Part shown: one piece after another, positions 15,615 through 23,661 of the stretch
How the letters are laid out: every line of letters starts with the position of its first letter
How positions within the stretch are numbered: position 1 is the first letter of the stretch
DNA from: Shewanella khirikhana
GTDB lineage: Bacteria > Pseudomonadota > Gammaproteobacteria > Enterobacterales > Shewanellaceae
DNA: 64,000 nt
Direction of reading: 5' to 3'
Assembly: GCF_003957745.1 (NCBI RefSeq)
Contig: NZ_CP020373.1
Span: 2,356,001 to 2,420,000 of the forward strand
The notes under the pieces: model-generated
Seen by the model: the letters and a program-made list of their open reading frames with translations, nothing else
What the model was told of the DNA's origin: nothing
Database searches by the model: none
Position numbers and translations under genes: made by a program

Positions 15615-16298
15615 TCTGTCCATCAACTCTCGCCGCTCTTCCTGCGAGAGTTCCCCCTTTCTATTTCACATCAGCCTGACCAACTGCTCTATCCTGCTTT
15701 TGACCTGCCTAGCCTCCAACCCCTGACCTCTCCCCCAACAAAGCCACTCTGGTGATCCCAAGCTCACTTCTTACCAGCTCCACTCTTTATCCAAAGCATG
15801 CGCAGGTGCTGGGTCTTGCTGAGTTCCCTGCTTGGCAGCCGTAGGGTTTTAGGTCATAGCCTACTGCTGGGTTGCATCCTAACCAAGACACGCCACCACG
15901 CATCACGCTCCAAATGACTGTGGTTCGCCTGAAAGCGTGGCTGGTCACCTCCTTTCTCCTTTTCCTCCTTCCCCGTAACCCCTCCCCCCATAACACCGTA
16001 GCCCCTTCGCCCGTAGCCCCATAGCCTCGTGTCCCACGGCAAGTGTCAGTTTTCTGGCTTAAAAGCTGGAACGTGTTTTGCTTTGGCTATTCCCTAAATG
16101 ATTTTGCTGTGTGTTTTTATGGCGTTGCCTGAGTTTTACCCAGGGTAACCGCCTTTTAAATGGTCGGTTAAGGCGTGGCTTGGATTGCATTTGACAGGCA
16201 AGGGCGAAAACTGTGGCAATTCATTGTATTATTTGAGTTTGTATAACAGCAGATGTAACGGGAACGGATGATGGGGCCTTTGACCTCGGGACAGGTGC
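15615..16298. other. Intergenic stretch after the array
   Basis: About 680 bp without a gene. A nine-bp hairpin (AACTCTCGC at 15625 with GCGAGAGTT ending 15652) follows attC 5 directly. Around 15965-16035 the minus strand carries degenerate G-rich units of the type GGGGCTACGG / GGGGTTACGG. No convincing promoter for the following gene was found; a TTGACA at 16191-16196 has no matching -10. Confidence 0.7.
15965..16035 (-). repeat. Degenerate G-rich tandem motif
   Basis: On the minus strand: GGGGCTACGGGCG, GGGGCTACGGTG, GGGGTTACGGGG in loose succession. Low-complexity, no coding potential. Confidence 0.5.
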
Positions 16299-17627
16299 AT
16301 GACAGAACTTTTTGATGCCAATCTGCAGATAATTGCCAGCCGCTGGCCAGCGCTGGCACAGGTGCTCAGTACTCAGGATGTGAGTGGACTCGATGCCACG
16401 CTGACCGAGGGCCGCACCCAGACTATCAGCATCAATGGTATTCAGCTCAGCAGCCGTCATGACAGGGTTGCCGAAGTTCGGCTGCTGCTGTCAACCGTTC
16501 CTGAAGATGCCACTGAGCTGACCTTGTTTGGCTCAGGCATGGGAGACCTACCCGAGTTTGCCCTTGAGCGAAGTGCACTGAAATCCCTGACAGTGGTGCT
16601 GATGAACCCGGCAATCTTTTGCCTTCTTTGCCACTACTGTGATTATTCAAAATGGCTCGCTGATCCCAGGCTTGAGCTCACATCCAGCCACAATGCCCAT
16701 CTGCTGCCCGACCATTTTATCGCCATGATTGCCGACCTTAAGCTGTGCTCTGATGCGATGGCGCCCCTAAGAGACAACCTGCTGCGGGAGCTAAACCGCA
16801 GCCATACCAACCGCAAACATCTGGCGAGCGACGAGCTGCTGCTAAGCCGCTTTAAAGCCAATGAAGCCTTTTTAGTGTCTGACCCCAGTGCTGCCACGCT
16901 TAAGCCAGGCAAGTCCTGCGAACATGTGCTGGTGATTGGCGCAGGCCCTTCCCTTGAAGAAGACTACGCACATCTGGCACGGGCACAAATCAACGGCAAG
17001 GCACCTTTAATTATCGCAGTCGATACAGCAATGAAAGGGCTTGTGAGCCATGGCGTTCAGCCCGATATTGTGGTCAGCATAGATAAGCTGATTGGGGCCT
17101 ATCATTTACCGCTTGAGCACAGCGCTGACTCGGCGCTGGTGTATTTTCCGGGGCTCGATACCGAGCTGCTGTCGCAATGGCAAGGCCCAAGGTACAGCGC
17201 CCTGGGCACATCTGCCAGCTACGATACGCTGGCAAGCCAGCATGCCCTGCCACGACTTTTTTGCGGTGGCAGCGTAGTGCATCCGGCGGTGGATTTAGCC
17301 TGCCGTTTGGGGGCAAAAGAGATAACCCTGCTCGGCTGCGATTTTTGCTTTTGCGACAACAAGAGCCATGCCTTTTGGCACAGCCATCCCCAATCCGATG
17401 AAACCGGCAAAGACTGGTCGGCAACGGTTAAGCAGCAGGTAGAGGCCGCCGATCACTGGGTGATTAATGGGCGCGGAGAAAGAGTGAACACCCTGCTCAA
17501 TCTCAGCACCTATCTGCGGGCACTCGAGCGCTTTATAGCGGCAAACACTGCTGTGAGCTTTTACCGTGCCAGCCAATCCGGCGCCATGATTGAGGGCACG
17601 ACCTGGAGGCCCCTTGCCCATGACTGA
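16299..17627 (+). CDS. Maf-1, DUF115 motility accessory factor (flagellin glycosylation)
   Basis: Members of the MAF_flag10/DUF115 family (relatives of MptE-type pyrophosphokinases and of sialyltransferases) are thought to transfer nonulosonic acids to flagellin in the cytoplasm. 442 aa. The DUF115 domain starts near residue 208 (VLVIGAGPSLEEDYAHLARA), with IAVDTAMKGLVSHGVQPDIVVSID, CGGSVVHPAVDLACRLGAKE and LLGCDFCF. About 200 variable residues precede it. It is shorter than the second Maf at 36101. The downstream gene overlaps its 3' end by 8 nt, so it heads the rightward sugar operon. Confidence 0.88.
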   Translation: MTELFDANLQIIASRWPALAQVLSTQDVSGLDATLTEGRTQTISINGIQLSSRHDRVAEVRLLLSTVPEDATELTLFGSGMGDLPEFALERSALKSLTVVLMNPAIFCLLCHYCDYSKWLADPRLELTSSHNAHLLPDHFIAMIADLKLCSDAMAPLRDNLLRELNRSHTNRKHLASDELLLSRFKANEAFLVSDPSAATLKPGKSCEHVLVIGAGPSLEEDYAHLARAQINGKAPLIIAVDTAMKGLVSHGVQPDIVVSIDKLIGAYHLPLEHSADSALVYFPGLDTELLSQWQGPRYSALGTSASYDTLASQHALPRLFCGGSVVHPAVDLACRLGAKEITLLGCDFCFCDNKSHAFWHSHPQSDETGKDWSATVKQQVEAADHWVINGRGERVNTLLNLSTYLRALERFIAANTAVSFYRASQSGAMIEGTTWRPLAHD

Positions 17628-17919
17628 GCTGACACCGCCGCCCCATGACAACGCCAATCCGCTTCATAAAGCGCAGCTGCTTCGCTGTGCCCACGCATTC
17701 AGATTGGGACAAGAGGCGCTGGCAGCCTCGCTTTGGCAAGATATCATCTCGGCATTGGCCGCAAACCATGGCTTAATGGCAAACAGCGACTTTATTGCCC
17801 TGCTGCCGCAGATGCTGGCCGCACAGGAACGCAAAGATTGGCTGGGACTTGCCGATAATATCGAATATGAGTTGCTGGATATTTGCCAGCAACTGCACTC
17901 AGAAGGAAACCACAGATGA
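17620..17919 (+). CDS. Small protein of unknown function in the glycan operon
   Basis: 99 aa, not recognised. ATG at 17620 has GGAGG upstream; it overlaps the end of the Maf gene by 8 nt and its TGA overlaps the ATG of the next gene (ATGA). The tight overlaps argue that it is a real operon member. The sequence is helical, Ala/Leu-rich (LHKAQLLRCAHAFRLGQEAL, ALLPQMLAAQERKDWLGL) and has no signal or membrane segment; it could be a small adaptor for the neighbouring Maf or synthase. Confidence 0.8.
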   Translation: MTELTPPPHDNANPLHKAQLLRCAHAFRLGQEALAASLWQDIISALAANHGLMANSDFIALLPQMLAAQERKDWLGLADNIEYELLDICQQLHSEGNHR

Positions 17920-18776
17920 CACTCTTTATCGCCGAAGTGTCCAGTAACCATCATCAGGATATCGAGCGCTGCTTCGAGTTTATCAAGGCTTCGGCGGCCA
18001 TTGGCTGCGATGCGGTAAAGTTTCAGCTGTTTCGGATTGAAGAGCTGTTTGCCCCGGAAATTCTGCAGCGCAGCGAACAGCACAGGGCCCGCAAGGCCTG
18101 GGAGTTACCAGTCAGTTTTTTACCCGAACTCAAGCGCTGCTGCGATGAGGCTGGTATACAGTTTTCCTGCACCCCCTTTTATTTGGATGCAGTAGCCGAG
18201 CTTGAACCCTATGTGGATTTCTACAAAATCGCCTCCTACGAGCTGCTGTGGGACGAGCTGTTAATCGCCTGTGCCAAAACAGGCAAACCCGTGGTGTTTT
18301 CGGCCGGTATGGCCAATTTCGATGAAATCGACCATGCGGTGCAGGTGCTTAAAAACGCAGGCTGTGAAGACATCACCCTGCTGCACTGCGTCTCGGCCTA
18401 CCCTACCCCCAGGGCCGAATGCAATCTGGCAGTGCTGGGGCACTTCCGCGAGCGCTATGGCATTAAGGTGGGTTGGTCAGATCACAGCGTGGCACCTGAG
18501 GTTATCCGCCGCGCCGTCAATCGCTGGCAGGCCGACTGCATTGAGTTTCATATCGACCTTGATAAGCAAGGCGCAGAATACGCCGCAGGCCACTGCTGGC
18601 TGCCGGAGCAAATGCAACCACTGATAGCCGAGTGCCGCGAGGCGAGCATACTCGACGGCAGCCCAGACAAGGTGCTTGCCCCCAGCGAAGCCCCCGATAG
18701 AGACTGGCGCGCCGATCCAAGCGATGGTCTGCGCCCGTTAATACACATCAGAAGTACCTTTGGAGTTAACCAATGA
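17916..18776 (+). CDS. NeuB/PseI-family nonulosonate synthase, short form without SAF domain
   Basis: Condenses phosphoenolpyruvate with an N-acetyl-hexose to give a sialic-acid-like nine-carbon sugar. 286 aa. TIM-barrel NeuB signatures are clear: FIAEVSSNHHQDIERCFEFI, DAVKFQLF, FSCTPFY, YKIASYEL, VVFSAGMA, LLHCVSAYPTP and GWSDHS. Family members normally continue for about 60 more residues into an antifreeze-like SAF domain. Here the protein ends shortly after the barrel, in a tail RPLIHIRSTFGVNQ, so the SAF domain is missing. The stop overlaps the next start (ATGA). Exact product (pseudaminic or another acid) is uncertain. Confidence 0.88.
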   Translation: MTLFIAEVSSNHHQDIERCFEFIKASAAIGCDAVKFQLFRIEELFAPEILQRSEQHRARKAWELPVSFLPELKRCCDEAGIQFSCTPFYLDAVAELEPYVDFYKIASYELLWDELLIACAKTGKPVVFSAGMANFDEIDHAVQVLKNAGCEDITLLHCVSAYPTPRAECNLAVLGHFRERYGIKVGWSDHSVAPEVIRRAVNRWQADCIEFHIDLDKQGAEYAAGHCWLPEQMQPLIAECREASILDGSPDKVLAPSEAPDRDWRADPSDGLRPLIHIRSTFGVNQ

Positions 18777-20515
18777 ACCACCCTGCAATTCAGGTCGCCG
18801 CCGACGCCGTAATCCACTTTCTGGCAACCCAAGGAATAGGTTCACTGCACAATTACCCCGGCGGCACCATAGCGCCGCTGCTGGATGCCTGTAACCGATT
18901 CGGGATCCGGGTTTATACCTCAAGACACGAACAGGGTGCCGGCTACGCCGCCCTGGCACAGGCCAAGTTAACCGGCCTGCCCGGAATTGTGGCCGTCACC
19001 TCTGGACCGGGCGTCACCAACGTGCTTACACCGGTCGCCGACGCCTTCTTTGACGGTATTCCGCTGCTGGTGTTCACCGGCCAGGTGGGCACTGGCGACT
19101 TAACGGCTGGCAAACCCGTGCGTCAATCTGGCTTTCAGGAAGTGGACACCCCGGCACTGATGAAGTCGATTACCAAGGCGCAATTTCAGCCAAAAACCAT
19201 TGCCGAACTGGTCGATGTGCTGCCCAAAGCCTGGCAGATAGCACTGGAAGGTCGCATGGGGCCGGTGTCGCTGGACTTGCCGATGGATGTTCAGCGCGGC
19301 GCTTTTGACGGCATCATTGCGCCGCTGGCAAGCGCAGACGCCCCTGCCGCGCCTATCACGCCTTTTATCAGCGAGCTTTTAAGCGCCATCAACAGCGCCA
19401 AGCGTCCGGTCATTATCTGCGGTAATGGCATGGCCAATGCGCAAAACGCGAGCTTACTCAGCGCCATCCGCGACTATTGGCCAGCCCCGGTGAGCCACAG
19501 TTTGCTGGGTGTTGGCACCCTGGACAGCCATGATGCGGGCTGTCTTGGCTTTCATGGCCATACCGGCAGTCAGCTTGCAGGCAAGGCCATTGCCGAAGCT
19601 GACTTGTTGCTGGTATTGGGTTCACGGCTGGACGTGCGCCAAACCGGCACTCTTAAGGCCGACTTCGCCAAGCAGGCGCGTATTTTCCGGATTGATTTTG
19701 ATCCCAATGAACTCGAATACAGCCGCATAGCCCATCACAGTGCCCTGTGCTCGGCCCTTGAACCTGCTCTGGCAGCACTGAAGCAAACCCTTGCTGACAA
19801 CACAAGCCCGGATCTTAGTCCCTGGCTTTCGCAAATTAACGACTGGCGTGCCAGCTTGCCGTGGCCCTATCCCGAGTATCCGGGCGCAGCGCCCAAGGCC
19901 ATTTTGGAGTATCTCAGCGACCATTTGCCGCAGGAAACCATAGTTACCACGGGTGTTGGCGCGCATCAGCACTGGGTTGCCAGACACTTCCGCTTTGCAC
20001 TGCCAACCCGCCGCCTGATGACATCCGCCGGCCACGGCACCATGGGCTACGACCTGCCAAGCGCCATTGGCGCCGCCATTCACTCGCCAGACTCATGCGT
20101 CTTGTGTGTTGCCGGTGATGGCTCAATTCAGATGAATATTCAAGAGCTTGGCATGATTGCTGAGCTGGGGCTCAAGCTGAAAATCCTGGTGCTGGATAAC
20201 CACAGGCTGGGGCTGGTGTCCCAGTTCCAGCTGATGAATTGGGAAACCGACACCGCCTGTGGCAACAAGCAGTCACCGGATTTTGCCACCATCGCCAAAG
20301 GTTATGGCATCGAGGCGCTGCACTGCGGCATGGATGAGCCGCTAAAGCCCGCTCTGGACAGCTTTATTGAAGCCTCTGGGCCTGTGCTTTTGCACCTTGA
20401 AATCGATAAACGTCACGACGTGTTGCCAATGCTGCTGGGCGGCCAGCAGACCGACAAGATGTGGCCCTACTTCGACATGCAGGGCAATCCCTGCAAGGGG
20501 AGCGTGGATGAATAA
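18773..20515 (+). CDS. ThDP-dependent enzyme, acetolactate-synthase-like
   Basis: 580 aa. Three-domain fold of the acetohydroxyacid synthase family: N-terminal PYR domain with YPGGTIAPLLDAC and the catalytic Glu in YTSRHEQGAGYAA (near residue 52) and VTSGPGVTN; central domain; C-terminal PP domain with CVAGDGSIQMNIQELGMIAE (ThDP/Mg motif GDGS...N). Housekeeping acetolactate synthase is not expected here. YerE of yersiniose synthesis is a family member that adds a two-carbon unit from pyruvate to a CDP-keto-sugar, so a sugar-branching role is a reasonable inference given rfbFGH nearby. Overlaps its neighbours by 4 and 8 nt. Confidence 0.88.
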   Translation: MNHPAIQVAADAVIHFLATQGIGSLHNYPGGTIAPLLDACNRFGIRVYTSRHEQGAGYAALAQAKLTGLPGIVAVTSGPGVTNVLTPVADAFFDGIPLLVFTGQVGTGDLTAGKPVRQSGFQEVDTPALMKSITKAQFQPKTIAELVDVLPKAWQIALEGRMGPVSLDLPMDVQRGAFDGIIAPLASADAPAAPITPFISELLSAINSAKRPVIICGNGMANAQNASLLSAIRDYWPAPVSHSLLGVGTLDSHDAGCLGFHGHTGSQLAGKAIAEADLLLVLGSRLDVRQTGTLKADFAKQARIFRIDFDPNELEYSRIAHHSALCSALEPALAALKQTLADNTSPDLSPWLSQINDWRASLPWPYPEYPGAAPKAILEYLSDHLPQETIVTTGVGAHQHWVARHFRFALPTRRLMTSAGHGTMGYDLPSAIGAAIHSPDSCVLCVAGDGSIQMNIQELGMIAELGLKLKILVLDNHRLGLVSQFQLMNWETDTACGNKQSPDFATIAKGYGIEALHCGMDEPLKPALDSFIEASGPVLLHLEIDKRHDVLPMLLGGQQTDKMWPYFDMQGNPCKGSVDE

Positions 20516-21242
20516 ACTGGTACTTATCACCGGCGGCGGCAGAGGCATTGGCGCCGGTTTGGTCAAAGCCTTTGCCGATGCCGGCTACAGTGTTGCCCTC
20601 ACCTACTGCCGTGGCAAAGAAAAGGCCGAAGCATTGGCCGCGACCTTAGGCGACAAGGTCGCCGCTTTCGCGCTGGATCAAGCAGATCCTGCCAGTATCC
20701 GTGAGTGCATTCAGGCCATTGAAGCGCACTTTTCCAAAAGCATCGATGTGCTCATCAACAATGGTGCCATCGCCCAGGAAAAGCCCTTTGCCGACATCAG
20801 TGCCGATGACTTCAGCCAGATGCTGAACACCAACCTGCGGGGCCCTTTCCTACTGGCTCAGGCCTGTATTCCGGCCATGCAACAGCAGCAGTTTGGCCGG
20901 ATCATCAATATCGGCTCCATCGGTGGTCAGTGGGGCGGCTTTAACCAGGTGCATTACGCCGCAGCCAAGGCGGGCCTGATTAACCTGGGGCAGTCCATCG
21001 CAAAAATTTATTCCCGTGATGGCATCCGCGCCAACACCATTTCGATTGGCCTGGTGGCCACCGAGATGACCGAGCATGAGCTCAGCACCGAAGCCGGTAA
21101 GCAAAAGGCCGCCGCCATTCCCGTAGGGCGTGTGGGCACAGTGGACGATATTGCCCCGCTGGCGCTGTTTTTGGCATCCACCCAGAGCGACTACCTCAGC
21201 GGTCAAACCCTCAATGCCAACGGCGGCATGTATTTCGGTTAA
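20508..21242 (+). CDS. Short-chain dehydrogenase/reductase (FabG-like)
   Basis: 244 aa. NAD(P)-binding GGGRGIG at the N-terminus, NNGAIAQEKPF (NNAG-like), catalytic Ser in INIGSIGGQW, and YAAAK (Tyr and Lys). Start ATG at 20508 lies 8 nt before the stop of the ThDP enzyme gene, with AAGGGGAG upstream, so the two are coupled. The natural hypothesis is that it reduces the keto group created or left by the ThDP enzyme (compare YerE/YerF), or a keto group on the nonulosonate; an acyl-carrier substrate is less likely in this context. Confidence 0.9.
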   Translation: MNKLVLITGGGRGIGAGLVKAFADAGYSVALTYCRGKEKAEALAATLGDKVAAFALDQADPASIRECIQAIEAHFSKSIDVLINNGAIAQEKPFADISADDFSQMLNTNLRGPFLLAQACIPAMQQQQFGRIINIGSIGGQWGGFNQVHYAAAKAGLINLGQSIAKIYSRDGIRANTISIGLVATEMTEHELSTEAGKQKAAAIPVGRVGTVDDIAPLALFLASTQSDYLSGQTLNANGGMYFG

Positions 21243-21251
21243 GGAACTTCC

Positions 21252-22436
21252 ATGAAAAGACATTGTTTTCTTTGCCAATCGGCCACCGAGGTGGTGTTCT
21301 CCACAACCTGGGTGTTGCCGGGATTGGCGCCAAGGGAAATTGGCTTTTCGGTCTGCCCTGAGTGCGGCTCTGTGTGCCAAAGTCCGTCGGTAAGCTTTGA
21401 TGAGATGATGACTTTTTACAGCTCAATGGCGGTCTATACCAATCCGGGCAGAGCGGAAAAGCCCACCGATGCCAAGGTGCGGGATCTGGATGAGCAAATC
21501 CGTTTTATCCGCCGCGGCATTGGCCACCTGCCACAATCGGCGCTGCAAATTGGCAGTTCCGATGGTTATACCCTGTCACGCTTTCGTGATGCCGGTGTCA
21601 GCCGGGTGCTTGGGGTCGAGCCCGGCACCGCATCGGTGGAGCTCGCCAAACGCCTTTACCAAATTGACTGTATTCATGGCAGTGCAGAAGATTTCCACAC
21701 AGACGAGCAGTTCGAGCTGATTATTCTGACCCACGTGCTTGAGCATCTGTATCAGCCACAGGACACACTGAAAAAGTGCCGCAGCCTGCAACAGCAAGCA
21801 GAAGAGGCGTTTATTTACGTTGAAGTGCCGCTGATGGCAAAGCCTGCCAGCCTGTGCCCCGGTTTTTTCTCCTTTGAACATATCAACTACTACACCCGCG
21901 ATAACCTGGTACGCAGTCTGGCCGAAGCCGGTTACTCGGTGGTGTCCCTGGTTGAGCATTACAACAGCAACCTGTCACCTATCATTGGTGTGCTGGCAAG
22001 TACCCGCCGGCAGGATCACTGTGATGATTTCCATGCCGAAATCAGCCGTAATCGTGCCATTCTCAGTGAATACCGCGCCAAGGAAGTGGCCTATTGGCAG
22101 GGGTGCCTGGATGCGATCTTGCCTGCGCTGAAGCAAAGCAAGCGCGTATTCCTGTGGGGCGCCGGTATACATACCAGCCAAATCGTCGCCAACACCAACT
22201 TAATTACCGAGTGCACCATTGCCGGGCTCACTGACACATCCAACCTTAAGTGGGGGCTCAGGCAGGGTGACTGGCTGTGTCAGGCGCCTGACAGCATCGA
22301 CTGGCAACAGGGCGACTGCGTGCTTATCTCATCTTATGCCAGTGAAAAAGAAATTTTTGATGCATTGCAATGGCTTAGAGATAAAGGCGTGACCACTTTA
22401 CGACTTCACAACGTTGACGACACCCGGACACATTGA
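21252..22436 (+). CDS. Zinc-binding SAM-dependent C-methyltransferase
   Basis: 394 aa. A zinc ribbon-like N-terminus (CFLC at residues 5-8, then CPECGSVC around 36-43), a class I methyltransferase domain (ALQIGSSDGYTLSRFRDAG near residue 95, ILTHVLEHLYQPQDTL), and a C-terminal domain with VFLWGAGIHTSQI. This three-part layout is that of sugar C-methyltransferases acting on nucleotide-keto-deoxysugars. It is in the operon with a ThDP enzyme and NeuB homologue; the acceptor cannot be told from sequence. RBS AAGGA precedes the ATG, and its TGA overlaps the next ATG. Confidence 0.87.
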   Translation: MKRHCFLCQSATEVVFSTTWVLPGLAPREIGFSVCPECGSVCQSPSVSFDEMMTFYSSMAVYTNPGRAEKPTDAKVRDLDEQIRFIRRGIGHLPQSALQIGSSDGYTLSRFRDAGVSRVLGVEPGTASVELAKRLYQIDCIHGSAEDFHTDEQFELIILTHVLEHLYQPQDTLKKCRSLQQQAEEAFIYVEVPLMAKPASLCPGFFSFEHINYYTRDNLVRSLAEAGYSVVSLVEHYNSNLSPIIGVLASTRRQDHCDDFHAEISRNRAILSEYRAKEVAYWQGCLDAILPALKQSKRVFLWGAGIHTSQIVANTNLITECTIAGLTDTSNLKWGLRQGDWLCQAPDSIDWQQGDCVLISSYASEKEIFDALQWLRDKGVTTLRLHNVDDTRTH

Positions 22437-23659
22437 TGACAAAACATCTCCTGATTGTGGGCGCAGGCATCGAAGCCTGTGAAGGCATAAAAATCGCCAG
22501 GGACATGGGGCTCAAGCTTATTATTGCTGATGGCAATCCGGCGGCGCCCGGACTGGCGATGGCCGACTGGCAAATTATCGCCAGCACCTATGATGGCGCG
22601 GCCATCCTGGAGGCCGTACGCCGCCTTCAGGATGACGGCATTGCCGTGCACGGCGCTATCGCCATGTGCGCCGATGTCCCCTTGAGCGTGGCCACAGTCA
22701 CCCATGCCCTTGGTTTGCCCGGTTTGTCGTTGGGATCTGCGTTTTGGGTGTCTGACAAACTGGCGATGAAAACAAGGTTAGCCGCCGAAGGTATTCCCAT
22801 TCCCCGCTTCGCCGATGTGACTGATATTGCAACGCTTAAGTCCCGCGCCCGCGAAATTGGCTTTCCACTGATAATCAAACCCGTGGACAGTCGCGGCGCC
22901 CGGGGCGTGCAGCTCATCGACGCTGAAGCTGCCCTGGAAGATGCCTGGGCGGCGGCAGCCAAAGAGTCCCCCACCGCCAGGGTGATGCTGGAAGAGTACC
23001 TCAGCGGCCCGCAATTCAGCACCGAAACCCTGATTGATGACGGCAAGTGCTACACCCTTGGCTTTGCCGATCGCAATTACGAGTGGCTGCCACGCACCAA
23101 GCCATTCATTATCGAAAACGGCGGCGATGCGCCAACCGGCGAGAGCGCCGCGGTTAAGGCCGAGGTGATTGCCACCGTCGAGCGGGCGGCGGCCGCCCTT
23201 GGTATTCGCCAGGGGGTTGCCAAGGGCGATATGGTGTACACCGAAGACGGCGCCAAGGTTATCGAAATCGCCGGGCGCCTGTCCGGGGGCTTTTTCTCCA
23301 CGACCCAAATTCCGCTGGCGACCGGGGTGAACTTTATTGAAAAAGCCATCAAGCTGGCCTTGGGCGAGACACTCACTCCCGAAGAAGTGACCCCCATTCG
23401 CGAGCAGGCTGTTGCTATCCGCTACCTTGACCTGCCAAGCGGCACAGTTGCGGCAATCGCAGGCGTAGATGAAGCTGCCACCGCCACCGGGGTAAGCTTA
23501 CTCAAGGTCTTTATTGGCCCGGGCTCTAAGGTAGAAACATTGTCAAATCATACCCAAAGAGCAGGCTTTGCCATTGCCGTTGCCGATACCAAGGCCCAGG
23601 CTATCGCACGGGCCAATGACGCCCTTGACCGTATACGCGTCAGCTTCAGGAACGACTAA
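22436..23659 (+). CDS. ATP-grasp ligase
   Basis: 407 aa from the ATG at 22436 (a TTG one codon earlier is also possible). N-terminal Rossmann-like preATP-grasp domain (LLIVGAGIEACEGIKIARDM), then the ATP-grasp fold: SDKLAMKTRLAAEGIPIPRF, FPLIIKPVDSRGARGVQLID, VMLEEYLSGPQFSTETLI and metal-binding VIEIAGRLSGGFFS. These enzymes join a carboxylate to an amine or similar via acyl phosphate. In a nonulosonate locus with no visible N-acetyltransferase (PseH), it could acylate the amino sugar with an amino acid or hydroxy acid. Start overlaps the previous stop (TGATG). Confidence 0.88.
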   Translation: MTKHLLIVGAGIEACEGIKIARDMGLKLIIADGNPAAPGLAMADWQIIASTYDGAAILEAVRRLQDDGIAVHGAIAMCADVPLSVATVTHALGLPGLSLGSAFWVSDKLAMKTRLAAEGIPIPRFADVTDIATLKSRAREIGFPLIIKPVDSRGARGVQLIDAEAALEDAWAAAAKESPTARVMLEEYLSGPQFSTETLIDDGKCYTLGFADRNYEWLPRTKPFIIENGGDAPTGESAAVKAEVIATVERAAAALGIRQGVAKGDMVYTEDGAKVIEIAGRLSGGFFSTTQIPLATGVNFIEKAIKLALGETLTPEEVTPIREQAVAIRYLDLPSGTVAAIAGVDEAATATGVSLLKVFIGPGSKVETLSNHTQRAGFAIAVADTKAQAIARANDALDRIRVSFRND

Positions 23660-23661
23660 GC

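Noticed and set aside
16191..16219. TTGACA as promoter of maf-1
   Set aside because: No -10-like hexamer at 16-18 nt; the sigma-54-like TGGCAATTCATTGT nearby has the wrong spacing.
10322..16298. Search for integron integrase, transposase or CRISPR repeats
   Set aside because: No tyrosine-recombinase motif (R..HxxR..Y) or DDE pattern in any frame, and no regularly spaced direct repeats with unique spacers.
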